Source: an uncultured Saprospiraceae bacterium
Lineage (GTDB): Bacteria; Bacteroidota; Bacteroidia; Chitinophagales; Saprospiraceae
Length of the DNA: 43,949 bases
Reading direction: 5' to 3'
NCBI GenBank assembly: GCA_937918905.1
Contig: CAKZSH010000153.1
Coordinates: forward strand, 1-43,949
Part shown: one piece after another, positions 1-7,962 of the stretch
Layout of the letters: each line of letters starts with the position of its first letter
How positions within the stretch are numbered: the first letter of the stretch is position 1
Notes under the pieces: generated by a model
Databases searched by the model: none
What the model was told of the DNA's origin: nothing
What the model saw: the letters and a program-made list of their open reading frames with translations, nothing else
Position numbers and translations under genes: made by a program

Positions 1-1398
1 CCTTGGTAGCAAAGCATCCTTAGGATCTCGAACCTCCAAAACATCTCGCTTTTCATATCTTAAATTTCGACCTACTTTATATCTTAAATTTGTTGTAGTC
101 TCTTTATCTCCAACCACTTTCGATGGAGAATGCACTCGAATTGTCCCGTGATCTGTAGTGACTATCAATTGACAACCTCTTTCCGCTGCTGTCTGCAATG
201 CATCCCAAAGCAATGAATTTTCAAACCAAGATCGAGTCAATGAACGATATGCTTTTTCATCACCAGCCAATTCTTTTAACACCTCCATCTCCGTTCTTGC
301 ATGAGACAACATATCAATAAAATTGTACACAATTACAGATAAATCATTATTCAAGTAATTCAAAATATTGTCTTGAACTTGCTTCGCTTTTCTGACATTG
401 GTAACTTTTACATAATCTGTTTTGATAGCATTACGCATCACACGACTCACTTGTTCATTTAACAAATCATGCTCATGCATATTTTTCCCACCTTTCTCAT
501 TATCATTTAACCACCAGTCTGGATAATGCTTTTGAATATCCGCTGGCATCATTCCTGCAAAAATTGAATTTCGAGAGTACTGAGTTGAGGTAGGTAAAAT
601 GCTATAAAAATAATCTTCTTCCTCTACTCTAAAAAACTCCGTAAAAAGAGGTTCTAAAATTTTCCATTGATCATAACGAAGATTATCAAGTAACAACATA
701 ATCGTAGGTTGATCCTTTTTAAGTTTTGGAAAAACTTTATTTCGCATCAAGTTACTTGACATGATTGGACTATTATCTGACTCATCCCCTACCCAACTAA
801 TATACTTTTTCTCAACATATTTTGAGAATTCAGCATTCGCCTCTGTCTTTTGCATTTGAAGAATTTCTCCCATTTGTGCAGAAGTGGAAGCATCTAATTT
901 TAATTCCCAATTAATTATCTTTCGATAAACATCTACCCATTCTTCGAAATTCAAACCACTATTGATATCCATCGAAATTTGACGAAACTCTCTTTGATAA
1001 TCGGAATTGGTTCTTTCACTCACCAAATCTTTTTTATCAATGATTTTTTTCAAAGTCAATAAAATCTGATTAGGATTGACAGGTTTGATAAGGTAGTCTG
1101 TTATTTGAGCACCGAGTGCTTCCTCCATTACATTTTCAGCCTCATTCTTAGTAATCATCACTATGGGGAGGTGAGGATTTGTTTCTTTAATTCTAGATAA
1201 AGTTTCCAGCCCTGTCAACCCTGGCATACTTTCATCTAAAAAAACAACATCAATATCATTATTAGCTTCACACTCTTCCAATGCATCATGCCCATTGGTA
1301 ACTGCAATCACTTCATAATCTTTTCTTTCCAAAAACATGATTTGTGGTTTCAACAAATCAATTTCATCATCTGCCCATAGGATTTTAATTTTTTCCAT
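1..1398 (-). CDS. porX: PorX-type response regulator with PglZ domain (3' end cut off)
   Basis: Open from ATG at 1398 to the left edge (466 codons, no stop), so the C-terminus is missing; P. gingivalis PorX is about 518 aa, so roughly 50 residues lie outside. The N-terminal receiver domain shows the acidic pair D10-D11, the phospho-acceptor D55 in VVFLDESMPG and the conserved Lys in DYLIKPVNP. The C-terminal part is a PglZ/alkaline-phosphatase-fold domain (PTSTQYSRNSIFAGMMP, IMLLLDNLRYDQW, LIVTTDHGT). From family knowledge, PorX works with the kinase PorY and sigma factor SigP to control and energise type IX secretion, and its PglZ domain hydrolyses oligonucleotides. No TAnnTTTG box is obvious upstream. 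Identification is firm; the exact output in this organism is inferred. Confidence 0.92.
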   Translation of the reverse strand, partial: MEKIKILWADDEIDLLKPQIMFLERKDYEVIAVTNGHDALEECEANNDIDVVFLDESMPGLTGLETLSRIKETNPHLPIVMITKNEAENVMEEALGAQITDYLIKPVNPNQILLTLKKIIDKKDLVSERTNSDYQREFRQISMDINSGLNFEEWVDVYRKIINWELKLDASTSAQMGEILQMQKTEANAEFSKYVEKKYISWVGDESDNSPIMSSNLMRNKVFPKLKKDQPTIMLLLDNLRYDQWKILEPLFTEFFRVEEEDYFYSILPTSTQYSRNSIFAGMMPADIQKHYPDWWLNDNEKGGKNMHEHDLLNEQVSRVMRNAIKTDYVKVTNVRKAKQVQDNILNYLNNDLSVIVYNFIDMLSHARTEMEVLKELAGDEKAYRSLTRSWFENSLLWDALQTAAERGCQLIVTTDHGTIRVHSPSKVVGDKETTTNLRYKVGRNLRYEKRDVLEVRDPKDALLPR

Positions 1399-1896
1399 AT
1401 CTATCTTTTGGTTTTAGCCCCGTCTTAAATCGGGTGTGGTTTGAAATAAAAAATTTAAAGTGTAGAAGGTATACCTTATATATATGATATTGATTAAAAA
1501 AATTAAGATGGCGGCTTAATTTTCCACAAAAAAACGAAAAATTCCCCATGAATAGGTAATAAATGTAATTTGTAAACATTATAAAAAAATTAATGTCTTA
1601 CCAATCAAGCGGTTCATCCCCTCAAATTTGACAAAAAGATACTTCCCTAAAAAATAGGACGCAACCCTTTCGAATGCTATCCCATCTAGTTAGTACTTTT
1701 ATCGAAGAAAAAAGATTCTTTGAAATTTTGAAATAGGAGTAAATGTGGTACGAATAATAGAAACGTTAAGGATTCGTAAGATATTTTTTTCAAAAAGAAT
1801 AATTCTATTTTAATAGAAAAATAGATTGTTTTATCTTTGAATTTCGTTGCCCAACCAAAAACGAACAACATTCAATCGGCAACGTATCAACCATTC
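1399..1896. other. AT-rich divergent intergenic region (porX / HD gene)
   Basis: There is no convincing gene here; the small ORFs look random. It holds a perfect 12-bp palindrome AAGGTATACCTT (1466-1477) and a 9-bp-stem hairpin AAAATTAAG-(7 nt)-CTTAATTTT (1499-1523), both on the porX side and either possibly an operator. The HD-gene promoter box is at 1832-1839. Confidence 0.5.
1832..1839 (+). promoter_or_regulatory. Bacteroidota -7 box TATCTTTG
   Basis: It matches the TAnnTTTG consensus exactly, about 58 nt before the chosen ATG at 1897. No good -33 TTG is seen at the usual spacing. The box overlaps the TTG codon that would open a longer ORF at 1837, which argues for the ATG at 1897. Confidence 0.55.
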
Positions 1897-3117
1897 ATGA
1901 ATAAGAAAAAAATATTCAACGATCCCGTCTACGGATTTATCAGTATTCCACATGGAATAATATTTGACCTCATCGAACATCCATACTATCAAAGGCTGAG
2001 AAGGATTTCACAATTGGGATTGTCCCATTATGTGTATCCTGGTGCTTTACACACACGATTCCACCATGCTCTAGGTGCTATGCACTTAATGACCCAAGCA
2101 ATAGAAACACTTAGATCAAAAGATGTCGAGATTTCTCGAAAAGAAGCTCGTGGTGTACTTATCGCAATTTTACTGCATGACATTGGTCATGCACCATTCT
2201 CTCACGCCTTGGAACACACATTAGTTAATGTTCACCACGAAGAGTTGTCAGAACTTTTTATGCAAAAACTCAATAAGGTTTTTAAAGGAAAATTAGAAAT
2301 CGCCATTCAGATATTTCAAAATAAATATCCAAAAAAGTTTTTGCATCAATTAGTCAGTAGTCAACTCGACATGGACCGTATGGATTACCTCAACCGAGAT
2401 AGCTTTTTTACAGGTGTATCGGAAGGGGTGATCGGATACGACCGCATCATTAAAATGTTGACGGTCAAAAACAATGAATTAGTTGTTGAGGAAAAAGGCA
2501 TTTACTCCATAGAAAAATTTTTGATTTCCCGAAGGTTAATGTATTGGCAAGTTTACTTGCACAAAACAGTCTTGTCAGCAGAACAAATGTTAATTAGAAC
2601 TCTAGAACGAGCAAAAGATTTGGCTCAAGAAGGAGTTCACCTAGAAGGTTCTGATGCGTTGAGATATTTTTTATACAATAATTTTTCTCGAAAAGATTTT
2701 AAGAAAAATCGAGATGAATTATTGGAAAAATATGCTGCATTGGATGATATTGACATTTTAGCTGCATTGAAAAATTGGAGTTCTCACGATGATTATGTGT
2801 TGTCATTTTTATCAAAAAGTATCATTGAGCGAAAGTTATTTAAAATAAAGTTGCAAAATGAACCATTTGATAGTGACTATATCAAACAAATGCGTCTGAA
2901 GGTACAGAACAACCTACCCGAAGATCGTTCTGAGAAATCTAACTTCCTCGTTTTTACAGGTAAAGAGTCGAATAGTGCCTACAGTACAAAAAAAGACGAG
3001 ATAAAAATTCTATACAAGAATGGGAAAGTGTTGCCGATGTCAGATGCCTCTGACCACGGAATTCAACCAAAAATAATTACTAAGCATTATTTATGTTATC
3101 CAGATAATATACATTAA
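1897..3117 (+). CDS. HD-domain phosphohydrolase (COG1078-like)
   Basis: A 406-aa protein with a complete HD superfamily metal site: H56 in RFHHALG, H94-D95 in LLHDIGHAPFSHALE and a downstream Asp in QLDMDRMDYLNRD. The opening NDPVYGFISIP and the YYQRLRRI stretch are typical of the COG1078 family of dGTPase/SAMHD1-like hydrolases. The substrate is not known from sequence; a nucleotide triphosphate is the family expectation. I start at ATG 1897 because the alternative TTG at 1837 lies in a promoter box and the extra 20 residues look random. It diverges from porX, a neighbour pairing I recall from other Bacteroidota. The C-terminal ~60 residues are variable. Function class sure, substrate unsure. 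Confidence 0.88.
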   Translation: MNKKKIFNDPVYGFISIPHGIIFDLIEHPYYQRLRRISQLGLSHYVYPGALHTRFHHALGAMHLMTQAIETLRSKDVEISRKEARGVLIAILLHDIGHAPFSHALEHTLVNVHHEELSELFMQKLNKVFKGKLEIAIQIFQNKYPKKFLHQLVSSQLDMDRMDYLNRDSFFTGVSEGVIGYDRIIKMLTVKNNELVVEEKGIYSIEKFLISRRLMYWQVYLHKTVLSAEQMLIRTLERAKDLAQEGVHLEGSDALRYFLYNNFSRKDFKKNRDELLEKYAALDDIDILAALKNWSSHDDYVLSFLSKSIIERKLFKIKLQNEPFDSDYIKQMRLKVQNNLPEDRSEKSNFLVFTGKESNSAYSTKKDEIKILYKNGKVLPMSDASDHGIQPKIITKHYLCYPDNIH

Positions 3118-3122
3118 ATTTG
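3115..3122 (+). promoter_or_regulatory. Candidate -7 box TAAATTTG for the repeat-protein gene
   Basis: It matches TAnnTTTG exactly and overlaps the stop codon of the HD gene, 111 nt before the next ATG. It would give a leader of about 100 nt. No clear -33 element. Confidence 0.4.
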
Positions 3123-3232
3123 CGGTCAAATTAACAATGTGACATAGCAAGTTTTCCATATTATAATTTATTATTTGTTATTAATTAAATAACCACCTAA
3201 TTTTTATTAATCAAAACCAATTCAACTCAATT

Positions 3233-5035
3233 ATGAAAAGATTGAACTTAATTCTATCTGTAGCCTTCATGCTTTGCGGTTTTGTTGTTTTAGCACAACC
3301 AGGTACTGATATGCCACCTAACGGTGAAGCTGGTAAATGTTATGCTAAATGTTTGATCGCTGATCAATACGAAACAACTACTGAAACTGTAGAAACTAAA
3401 GCTGCCTCTACTCGAACTGAAGTAATTCCTGCTGCTTACGAAACTGTAACTGAATCAGTTGTAGCCAAAGCTGCTGCTTCAAGAATGGAAGTAATTCCTG
3501 CTGAGTACGGTACTGAATCTGAAACTGTTGAAGTTGCTCCAGCAAAAACTCGGTTAATCCCAGTTCCTGCTCAATATGAAACTTACACAGAAACTGTAGA
3601 GACTAAAGCGCCTTCTACTAGAATGGAAGTTATTCCTGCAACTTATGAAACAGTTACTGAAACTGTTGAAGTTGAGCCAGCTAAAACTCGGTTAATTCCA
3701 GTTCCTGCTGAATACGGAACAACTACTGAAACTGTAGAAACTAAAGCTGCTTCTACTCGTATCGAGGTGATTCCTGCGACTTACGAAACTGTTTCTGAGC
3801 AATACGAATCGGAAGCTGCTTCTACTCGTATCGAAACTATTCCTCCACGTTACGAAAACGTAACTGAAAGAATCGAAACTCGTCCAGCTAGTACAAAATG
3901 GGTAAAGAAAAGAGCAGACAGAAACTGTCTTTCTGCTGATCCTAACGATTGTCAAGTATGGTGTTTAGTTGAGGTTCCTGCTGAATACAAAACTGTTACT
4001 AAGCGTGTAAACGTTGGATGTGATGGTTCTGGAGTTCCTAACTCTGGATGTACTAAAGAGGTTCAAATTCCTGCTAAATATGCAACTAGAACTTCAAGAG
4101 TAATGAAGACTCCTCCACAAGAGAGAGTTGTTGAAATTCCTGCTGAATTTGGTACAGTAACTAAAACTGTATTAAAAACTCCTGCGACTACTCGTGAAGA
4201 AACTATTCCTGCTGTTTACAAAACAGTTTCTAGAAGAATTGTTAAAACTCCTGCTTCAACTAGAACAATTGAGATTCCAGGTGAAACTGGTACTGTAACA
4301 AAAACAAGAATGGTAACTCCTGCGACTACTCGTGAGGAAACTATTCCTGCTGTTTACAAAACAGTTTCTAAGAAAATTGTTAAGACTCCTGCAACTACTC
4401 GATCAATTGAGATTCCTGCTGAGTTTGGTACAGTAACAAAAACAAGAATGGTAACTCCTGCGACTACTCGTGAGGAAACTATTCCTGCTGTTTACAAAAC
4501 AGTTTCTAAGAGAATTGTTAAGACTCCTGCTTCTTCAAGAGAAATTGAGATTCCTGCTGAATATGGTACTGTAACTAAATCAAGATTAGTAACTCCTGCG
4601 ACTACTCGTGAGGAAACTACTCCTGCTGCTTACAAAACTGTAACTAAGAGAGTTGTTAGTTCTCCTGCTCAAACTAGATCTGTTGAGATTCCTGCTGAAT
4701 ACCAAACAGTTTCTAAGAGAGTATTAAAAACTCCTGCTCAAACAAGAACTGTTGAAGTTCCTGCTGAATTCACAACTGTTACTAAGAGAAGATTAGTAAA
4801 AGAAGGTGGTTTCACAGAGTGGAGAGAAGTAGTTTGTAACCAAAATGTTACTGTTGAGTTAGTAAGATCTGTACAACGAGCTTTAAGCGAAAGAGGGTAC
4901 GATCCAGGACCAGTAGATAACGTTTTAGGAAGCAGAACTAAAGCTGCTTTGATGAAGTACCAAAGAGATAACAACTTACCAGTTGGTCAAATGGACTTCG
5001 AAACTTTGAAATCATTGAACATCCCAGGATACTAA
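3233..5035 (+). CDS. Secreted 23-residue-repeat protein with C-terminal peptidoglycan-binding domain
   Basis: A 600-aa protein. Residues 1-21 are a signal peptide (hydrophobic core, then VLAQ). Residues ~45-540 are about 20 tandem units of ~23 aa, consensus xTVTxxVxxxPAxTRxxEIPAxY. The last ~65 residues form a PG_binding_1 domain (VQRALSERGYDPGPVDNVLG, then RTKAALMKYQRDNNL). Units before residue ~220 are acidic (ETVTETVE), units after ~270 are basic (KTVSKRIVKTP). A cysteine-bearing insert (NCLSADPNDC, WCLVEV, GCDGSG, SGCTKE) lies at the switch, and a Cys pair (KCYAKC) follows the signal peptide. It is probably periplasmic or outer-membrane associated and tied to peptidoglycan. A strong terminator follows at once, so it is likely monocistronic. 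I do not know a function for the repeat; a stalk or spacer is plausible. Confidence 0.85.
   Translation: MKRLNLILSVAFMLCGFVVLAQPGTDMPPNGEAGKCYAKCLIADQYETTTETVETKAASTRTEVIPAAYETVTESVVAKAAASRMEVIPAEYGTESETVEVAPAKTRLIPVPAQYETYTETVETKAPSTRMEVIPATYETVTETVEVEPAKTRLIPVPAEYGTTTETVETKAASTRIEVIPATYETVSEQYESEAASTRIETIPPRYENVTERIETRPASTKWVKKRADRNCLSADPNDCQVWCLVEVPAEYKTVTKRVNVGCDGSGVPNSGCTKEVQIPAKYATRTSRVMKTPPQERVVEIPAEFGTVTKTVLKTPATTREETIPAVYKTVSRRIVKTPASTRTIEIPGETGTVTKTRMVTPATTREETIPAVYKTVSKKIVKTPATTRSIEIPAEFGTVTKTRMVTPATTREETIPAVYKTVSKRIVKTPASSREIEIPAEYGTVTKSRLVTPATTREETTPAAYKTVTKRVVSSPAQTRSVEIPAEYQTVSKRVLKTPAQTRTVEVPAEFTTVTKRRLVKEGGFTEWREVVCNQNVTVELVRSVQRALSERGYDPGPVDNVLGSRTKAALMKYQRDNNLPVGQMDFETLKSLNIPGY
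3365..4800 (+). repeat. Tandem 69-bp coding repeats
   Basis: About 20 units of 69 nt encode the 23-aa repeats. In the 3' half two unit types alternate, giving a 138-bp higher-order period. The stretch starting ACTCCTGCGACTACTCGTGA near 4317 recurs essentially unchanged for about 58 nt near 4455, which points to recent duplication or gene conversion. Confidence 0.85.
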
Positions 5036-5060
5036 TCTTAGGATTTCATTTCAAAATAAA

Positions 5061-5097
5061 AAAACCTCACTTCCATTAATTTGGAAGTGAGGTTTTT
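5061..5097. terminator. Rho-independent terminator
   Basis: A 15-bp perfect stem AAAACCTCACTTCCA / TGGAAGTGAGGTTTT with a 6-nt loop and a T-run on the plus side and A-run before it. It closes the repeat-protein gene and can also serve the convergent ABC gene. Confidence 0.9.
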
Positions 5098-5146
5098 TCA
5101 TATAAATTGGTTTGATGTTTTTGTCTTCGAATAAAACTCAAACTAT

Positions 5147-5926
5147 TTACGAATTAACAGTTACCCCTGAGTCATTGACAATACGAATAAATTCCTGTGT
5201 TAAACTATCACTTTTCATCTGATCTCTAAACTCTTGCATAGTAGAAGAATGAATTAAATTTCCTTTATGAATGATTGCTAAATCATCACATAGCAAATCT
5301 ACCTCAGTCATAATGTGAGAAGAAAAAATTACAGTTTTTCCATCCACTTTACATTGACGAATTAAGTTAATAATATTCTCTGCCGTAATTACATCCAAAC
5401 CAGAAGTAGGTTCATCAAAAATAACTACATCAGGATTATGAATCATTGTTCTAGTGATAGATACTTTTTGTTTCATCCCTGTAGAGAGTTGCCCTATTCT
5501 CTTTTTTGCAAAATCGTGCATATCTAATAGAGTATAGAGTTCATCCTTTCTTTGTTCGAAAGTAATTTTATCTACGCCATATAGATCTGCAAAATATTTA
5601 ATAACCTCATTAGGAGTTAATCTTTGATACAAGCCTGTCGAGCCTGTCAAAAATCCAATAGAAGAACGAACCTTTTCCCCTGCTTCAACAACATCATGAC
5701 CTGCTACTCGAATCGTTCCACCTGTTGGTTTGAGAATGGTTGCAATCATCCTTAATGTGGTGGTTTTCCCTGCACCGTTTGGGCCAAGTAAGGAATAGAT
5801 TCTACCAGGTTGGCAAGTAAAACTTATGCCATTTACAGCTGTGATTGATTTGGCATCAGTACCCAGTTCTTTTCGTTGTTGGCGAGAAAGAGAAAAGGAT
5901 TTGGTTAAATTTTCTACTTGTATCAT
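5147..5926 (-). CDS. NatA-like ABC transporter ATPase (no adjacent permease)
   Basis: A 259-aa ABC nucleotide-binding subunit. Walker A GPNGAGKT at 48-55, signature LSTGMKQK at 147-154, Walker B VVIFDE at 167-172 and H-loop H204 are all present, so it should be active. The segment GFLTGSTGLYQRLT, without an ordinary Q-loop glutamine, resembles the NatA (COG4555) sodium-export branch. NatA normally pairs with an ABC-2 permease (NatB) encoded next to it; here both neighbours are unrelated and the gene is alone, so the partner must be elsewhere. ATG at 5926 is the only sensible start. Substrate (Na+, drug or other) cannot be read from the ATPase. Confidence 0.85.
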   Translation of the reverse strand: MIQVENLTKSFSLSRQQRKELGTDAKSITAVNGISFTCQPGRIYSLLGPNGAGKTTTLRMIATILKPTGGTIRVAGHDVVEAGEKVRSSIGFLTGSTGLYQRLTPNEVIKYFADLYGVDKITFEQRKDELYTLLDMHDFAKKRIGQLSTGMKQKVSITRTMIHNPDVVIFDEPTSGLDVITAENIINLIRQCKVDGKTVIFSSHIMTEVDLLCDDLAIIHKGNLIHSSTMQEFRDQMKSDSLTQEFIRIVNDSGVTVNS

Positions 5927-6262
5927 TTTTGTTGTGTTATAAATATTAATTCTTTGACAAACTCCGTGTTTTAAGCCAGTATAAAAGAATGCAAAGTTTT
6001 CCTAAAGATAAAATTCTAATTATTTTATCCCAACTTATTACAAATTTGAATTAACACTTTTTAACAACTGCAACAACTGTTAAAATCCACACACCTACCT
6101 TAATTCATTGATTATCAACAAATTAGCATTCCATTTTAAGATTTTATTTTCTACTTGATTTTTGTTGAAATTAATCTTTAGTTAAAAATTAGTTTAAAAA
6201 ATTTAGGAACCTTACCTTTGCTCTAGCGTAACAATTAAATTTTTTTTTATAAAAACTTGAAA
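5927..6262. other. Divergent promoter region (ABC gene / skp-like gene)
   Basis: AT-rich and without an ORF. It contains the TACCTTTG box at 6213-6220 for the rightward gene. No matching box was found for the leftward ABC gene. Confidence 0.5.
6213..6220 (+). promoter_or_regulatory. Bacteroidota -7 box TACCTTTG
   Basis: Exact TAnnTTTG match, 43 nt before the ATG at 6263. The -33 region is a poor match. Confidence 0.6.
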
Positions 6263-6790
6263 ATGAAATTAATTAGAAAAATTGCCTTTTTAGCGTTTGC
6301 CTTTGTGGTAATTATGAGTTCAACCAATCCGCTATCGGCACAGAACAAATATGGTCATTTGAATTATGGTAACTTACTAGATCAAATTCCTGAAGTAAAA
6401 AGTGGTGATACTCAATTGGCTACATTTAGAGACCAACTCGTCAAGCAGGGGCAAGACAGAATGAATAAATGGCAAACAGATGTTCAAGCATACCAGCAGA
6501 AAGCTCAATCAGGTACTCTGACACAAGTACAAATGAAAGAGGCTGAAGCCAAATTAGGAAAAGAACAGCAAGCCATTGCAGCCTTTGAACAAGAGGTCAT
6601 TCAAAAAGTCGCTAAAAAAAGAGAAGATTTGTTGAAACCAATTTTAGATAAAGTGGATGCTGCAGTAAAAGCGGTAGGTAAAGAAAATGGCTATGCAATG
6701 ATTTTTGATACTAGCCTTTTTAACTTTGTTCTTTCTGCGGATGATAGCGAAGATGTCATGCCTATGGTTAAAAAGAAATTAGGAATTTAA
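6263..6790 (+). CDS. Skp/OmpH family periplasmic chaperone
   Basis: A 175-aa protein with a signal peptide (MKLIRK, hydrophobic core, LSAQ). Then comes the usual OmpH layout: KYGHLNYGNLLDQIPEV, a long charged helical region (about residues 45-125) rich in Gln, Lys and Glu that forms the coiled-coil tentacles, and a C-terminal AVGKENGYAMIFDTS strand. Skp chaperones unfolded outer-membrane proteins across the periplasm to the BAM machine. I use ATG 6263 rather than the in-frame TTG at 6257, which adds two residues only. Monocistronic: promoter box upstream and terminator at 6871. Confidence 0.9.
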   Translation: MKLIRKIAFLAFAFVVIMSSTNPLSAQNKYGHLNYGNLLDQIPEVKSGDTQLATFRDQLVKQGQDRMNKWQTDVQAYQQKAQSGTLTQVQMKEAEAKLGKEQQAIAAFEQEVIQKVAKKREDLLKPILDKVDAAVKAVGKENGYAMIFDTSLFNFVLSADDSEDVMPMVKKKLGI

Positions 6791-6792
6791 AA

Positions 6793-6854
6793 GACGGTAG
6801 ACGGTCGTTCATTTTGCTTCACTTGACGGTAAACGGACGCTTCGCTGGACGGTA
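6793..6854 (+). repeat. Short GACGGTA direct repeats
   Basis: GACGGTAGACGGTC (6793), GACGGTAAACGGAC (6825) and GACGGTA (6848) occur between the skp-like stop codon and its terminator. The block is more GC-rich than its surroundings. Function unknown. Confidence 0.5.
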
Positions 6855-6870
6855 ATTCTTAAAAAATAAT

Positions 6871-6905
6871 AAAAGCGATGTTGTAATTTACAGCATCGCT
6901 TTTGT
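6871..6905 (+). terminator. Rho-independent terminator
   Basis: AAAAGCGATGTTG / CAGCATCGCTTTT pair over 13 bp (one G-U) around a 7-nt loop. It lies 80 nt after the skp-like gene and just before the yhhN start. Confidence 0.85.
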
Positions 6906-6926
6906 TATTTTAGGGGAAAAAATAAA

Positions 6927-7613
6927 ATGCCACATTCTGCAATCATCCTCATTTATCTTTTGGTAACGGTACTTAATCTTTGGGGAAATTATACTCATGA
7001 TGAAAACCTTGCCTTCTTTACAAAACCTCTTTTGATCCCATTGTTGGCACTTTGGTTTTATCTTCAAACAAAATCTAATTCTTCTACTTTTCGTAATCTT
7101 ATTCTTGGTGCTTTATTTTTCAGTTGGGGAGGTGATGTCTTGTTGATGTTTGTTAAATCACATGGGGAGCATTTTTTCCTCATGGGATTATTGAGTTTTT
7201 TAATTACACATATTCTTTATGCAATTGCTTTTTTTAAAATCGTTGCTTTTAAAGAAGGTTTTTTACAAAAACGTAAATGGATTGTTATTCCTTTCTTGTT
7301 TTTTTATCTCGCTTTCAATTATTACCTCATTCCTGATGTAGCTAAGGATATGCAAATTCCAGTTTTGATTTATAGTAGTGTGATTATTTTGATGGTTTTA
7401 GCTGCGCTAAATTGGAATACTTTTGTTGCTGATATTGCATTTAAATTAGTCGTTACTGGTGCAATTGCTTTTATGCTTTCTGATATGATTATTGCTTTGA
7501 ATAAATTTAAAGCACCCGTGTCGAATGCTGCGGTGTGGATTATGATTTTATATTTATTTGGACAGTATCGAATCGTGAAGGGGTGTTTGGAAAAAATTCA
7601 TCACACCGCTTAA
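6927..7613 (+). CDS. YhhN/TMEM86 family lysoplasmalogenase-like membrane protein
   Basis: A 228-aa protein that is almost all hydrophobic, with about eight predicted transmembrane helices. The family pattern is visible: FFTKPLLIPLLALW, LILGALFFSWGGDVLLMF (the conserved GD in helix 3), FLMGLLSFLITHILY and a late AFMLSDMIIALNKF. YhhN/TMEM86 proteins cleave the vinyl-ether bond of lysoplasmalogens (shown for animal TMEM86B and some bacterial members); whether this one does so is inferred. The ATG at 6927 is preceded by the terminator of the upstream gene. Its last codons (HHTA-stop) begin the duplicated 99-bp segment described at 7602. Confidence 0.85.
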   Translation: MPHSAIILIYLLVTVLNLWGNYTHDENLAFFTKPLLIPLLALWFYLQTKSNSSTFRNLILGALFFSWGGDVLLMFVKSHGEHFFLMGLLSFLITHILYAIAFFKIVAFKEGFLQKRKWIVIPFLFFYLAFNYYLIPDVAKDMQIPVLIYSSVIILMVLAALNWNTFVADIAFKLVVTGAIAFMLSDMIIALNKFKAPVSNAAVWIMILYLFGQYRIVKGCLEKIHHTA

Positions 7614-7700
7614 AACAAAAAAAGCTGCGTCCATTTAAAAACGAACGCAGCTTTTTTTTATAAAAACAAAATCAATCCCCTACTCCACTCGTACCATCTT
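7602..7700. repeat. Direct duplication, copy 1 (yhhN end + terminator + peroxidase end)
   Basis: The 99 bp are about 95% identical to 7861-7962. The copy holds the real last codons of yhhN, a terminator hairpin and a relic of the last codons of the peroxidase gene (minus-strand KMVRVE-stop at about 7680-7700). It stops 1 nt before the hairpin element. Confidence 0.9.
7614..7659. terminator. Bidirectional terminator, copy 1
   Basis: AAAAAAAGCTGCGT ... ACGCAGCTTTTTTT stem with a T-run on both strands. It terminates yhhN. Confidence 0.88.
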
Positions 7701-7701
7701 C

Positions 7702-7859
7702 CGCTCGCGCCATTGCTCTGCAATGGTGTGTAGCATTCAATCAACCTCTGGTTGCTGTCACATCAATTAAAAGATATAAATAGTGATTCGTATTTTCTGA
7801 AAATAGCAACCAGAGGTTTGTAAAATGCTTCACACCTTTGCAGAGCAATGGCGCGAGCG
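7702..7859. mobile_element. MITE-like 158-bp hairpin element (family B)
   Basis: Terminal inverted repeats of 55 bp (7702-7756 and 7805-7859) pair at 49 of 55 positions. The outer end is CGCTCGCGCCATTGCTCTGC. The ~48-bp centre is AT-rich with no ORF. It is flanked on both sides by direct copies of the local gene ends (7602-7700, 7861-7962). No transposase is present, so mobility is inferred from structure only. Confidence 0.75.
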
Positions 7860-7860
7860 A

Positions 7861-7962
7861 CACACCACTTAAAACAAAAAAAGCTGCGTCCATTTCAAAA
7901 AACGAACGCAGCTTTTTTTTTATAAAAATAAAATCAATCCACTACTCCACTCGTACCATCTT
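7861..7962. repeat. Direct duplication, copy 2
   Basis: Partner of 7602-7700. It begins 1 nt after the hairpin element with a relic of the yhhN 3' end (CACACCACTTAA) and runs into the true last codons of the peroxidase gene. Confidence 0.9.
7872..7922. terminator. Bidirectional terminator, copy 2
   Basis: Same AAGCTGCGT / ACGCAGCTT hairpin as copy 1, with 9 T on the plus side. It serves the leftward peroxidase gene. Confidence 0.88.

Noticed and set aside
605..1398. PglZ domain as part of a BREX/Pgl phage-defence system
   Set aside because: It is fused to a receiver domain in PorX order, and no brx/pgl genes are adjacent.
1837..1896. Longer N-terminus of the HD protein from TTG 1837
   Set aside because: The TTG is part of a TAnnTTTG promoter box and the added residues do not resemble the family.
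3365..4800. Regular 69-bp repeats that could look like a CRISPR array
   Set aside because: They are continuous with no unique spacers, stay in one reading frame and encode a 23-aa protein repeat. No cas genes are nearby.
7702..7859. Hairpin element as a true insertion sequence
   Set aside because: It is only 158 bp and has no ORF, so it could move only with an enzyme supplied elsewhere.
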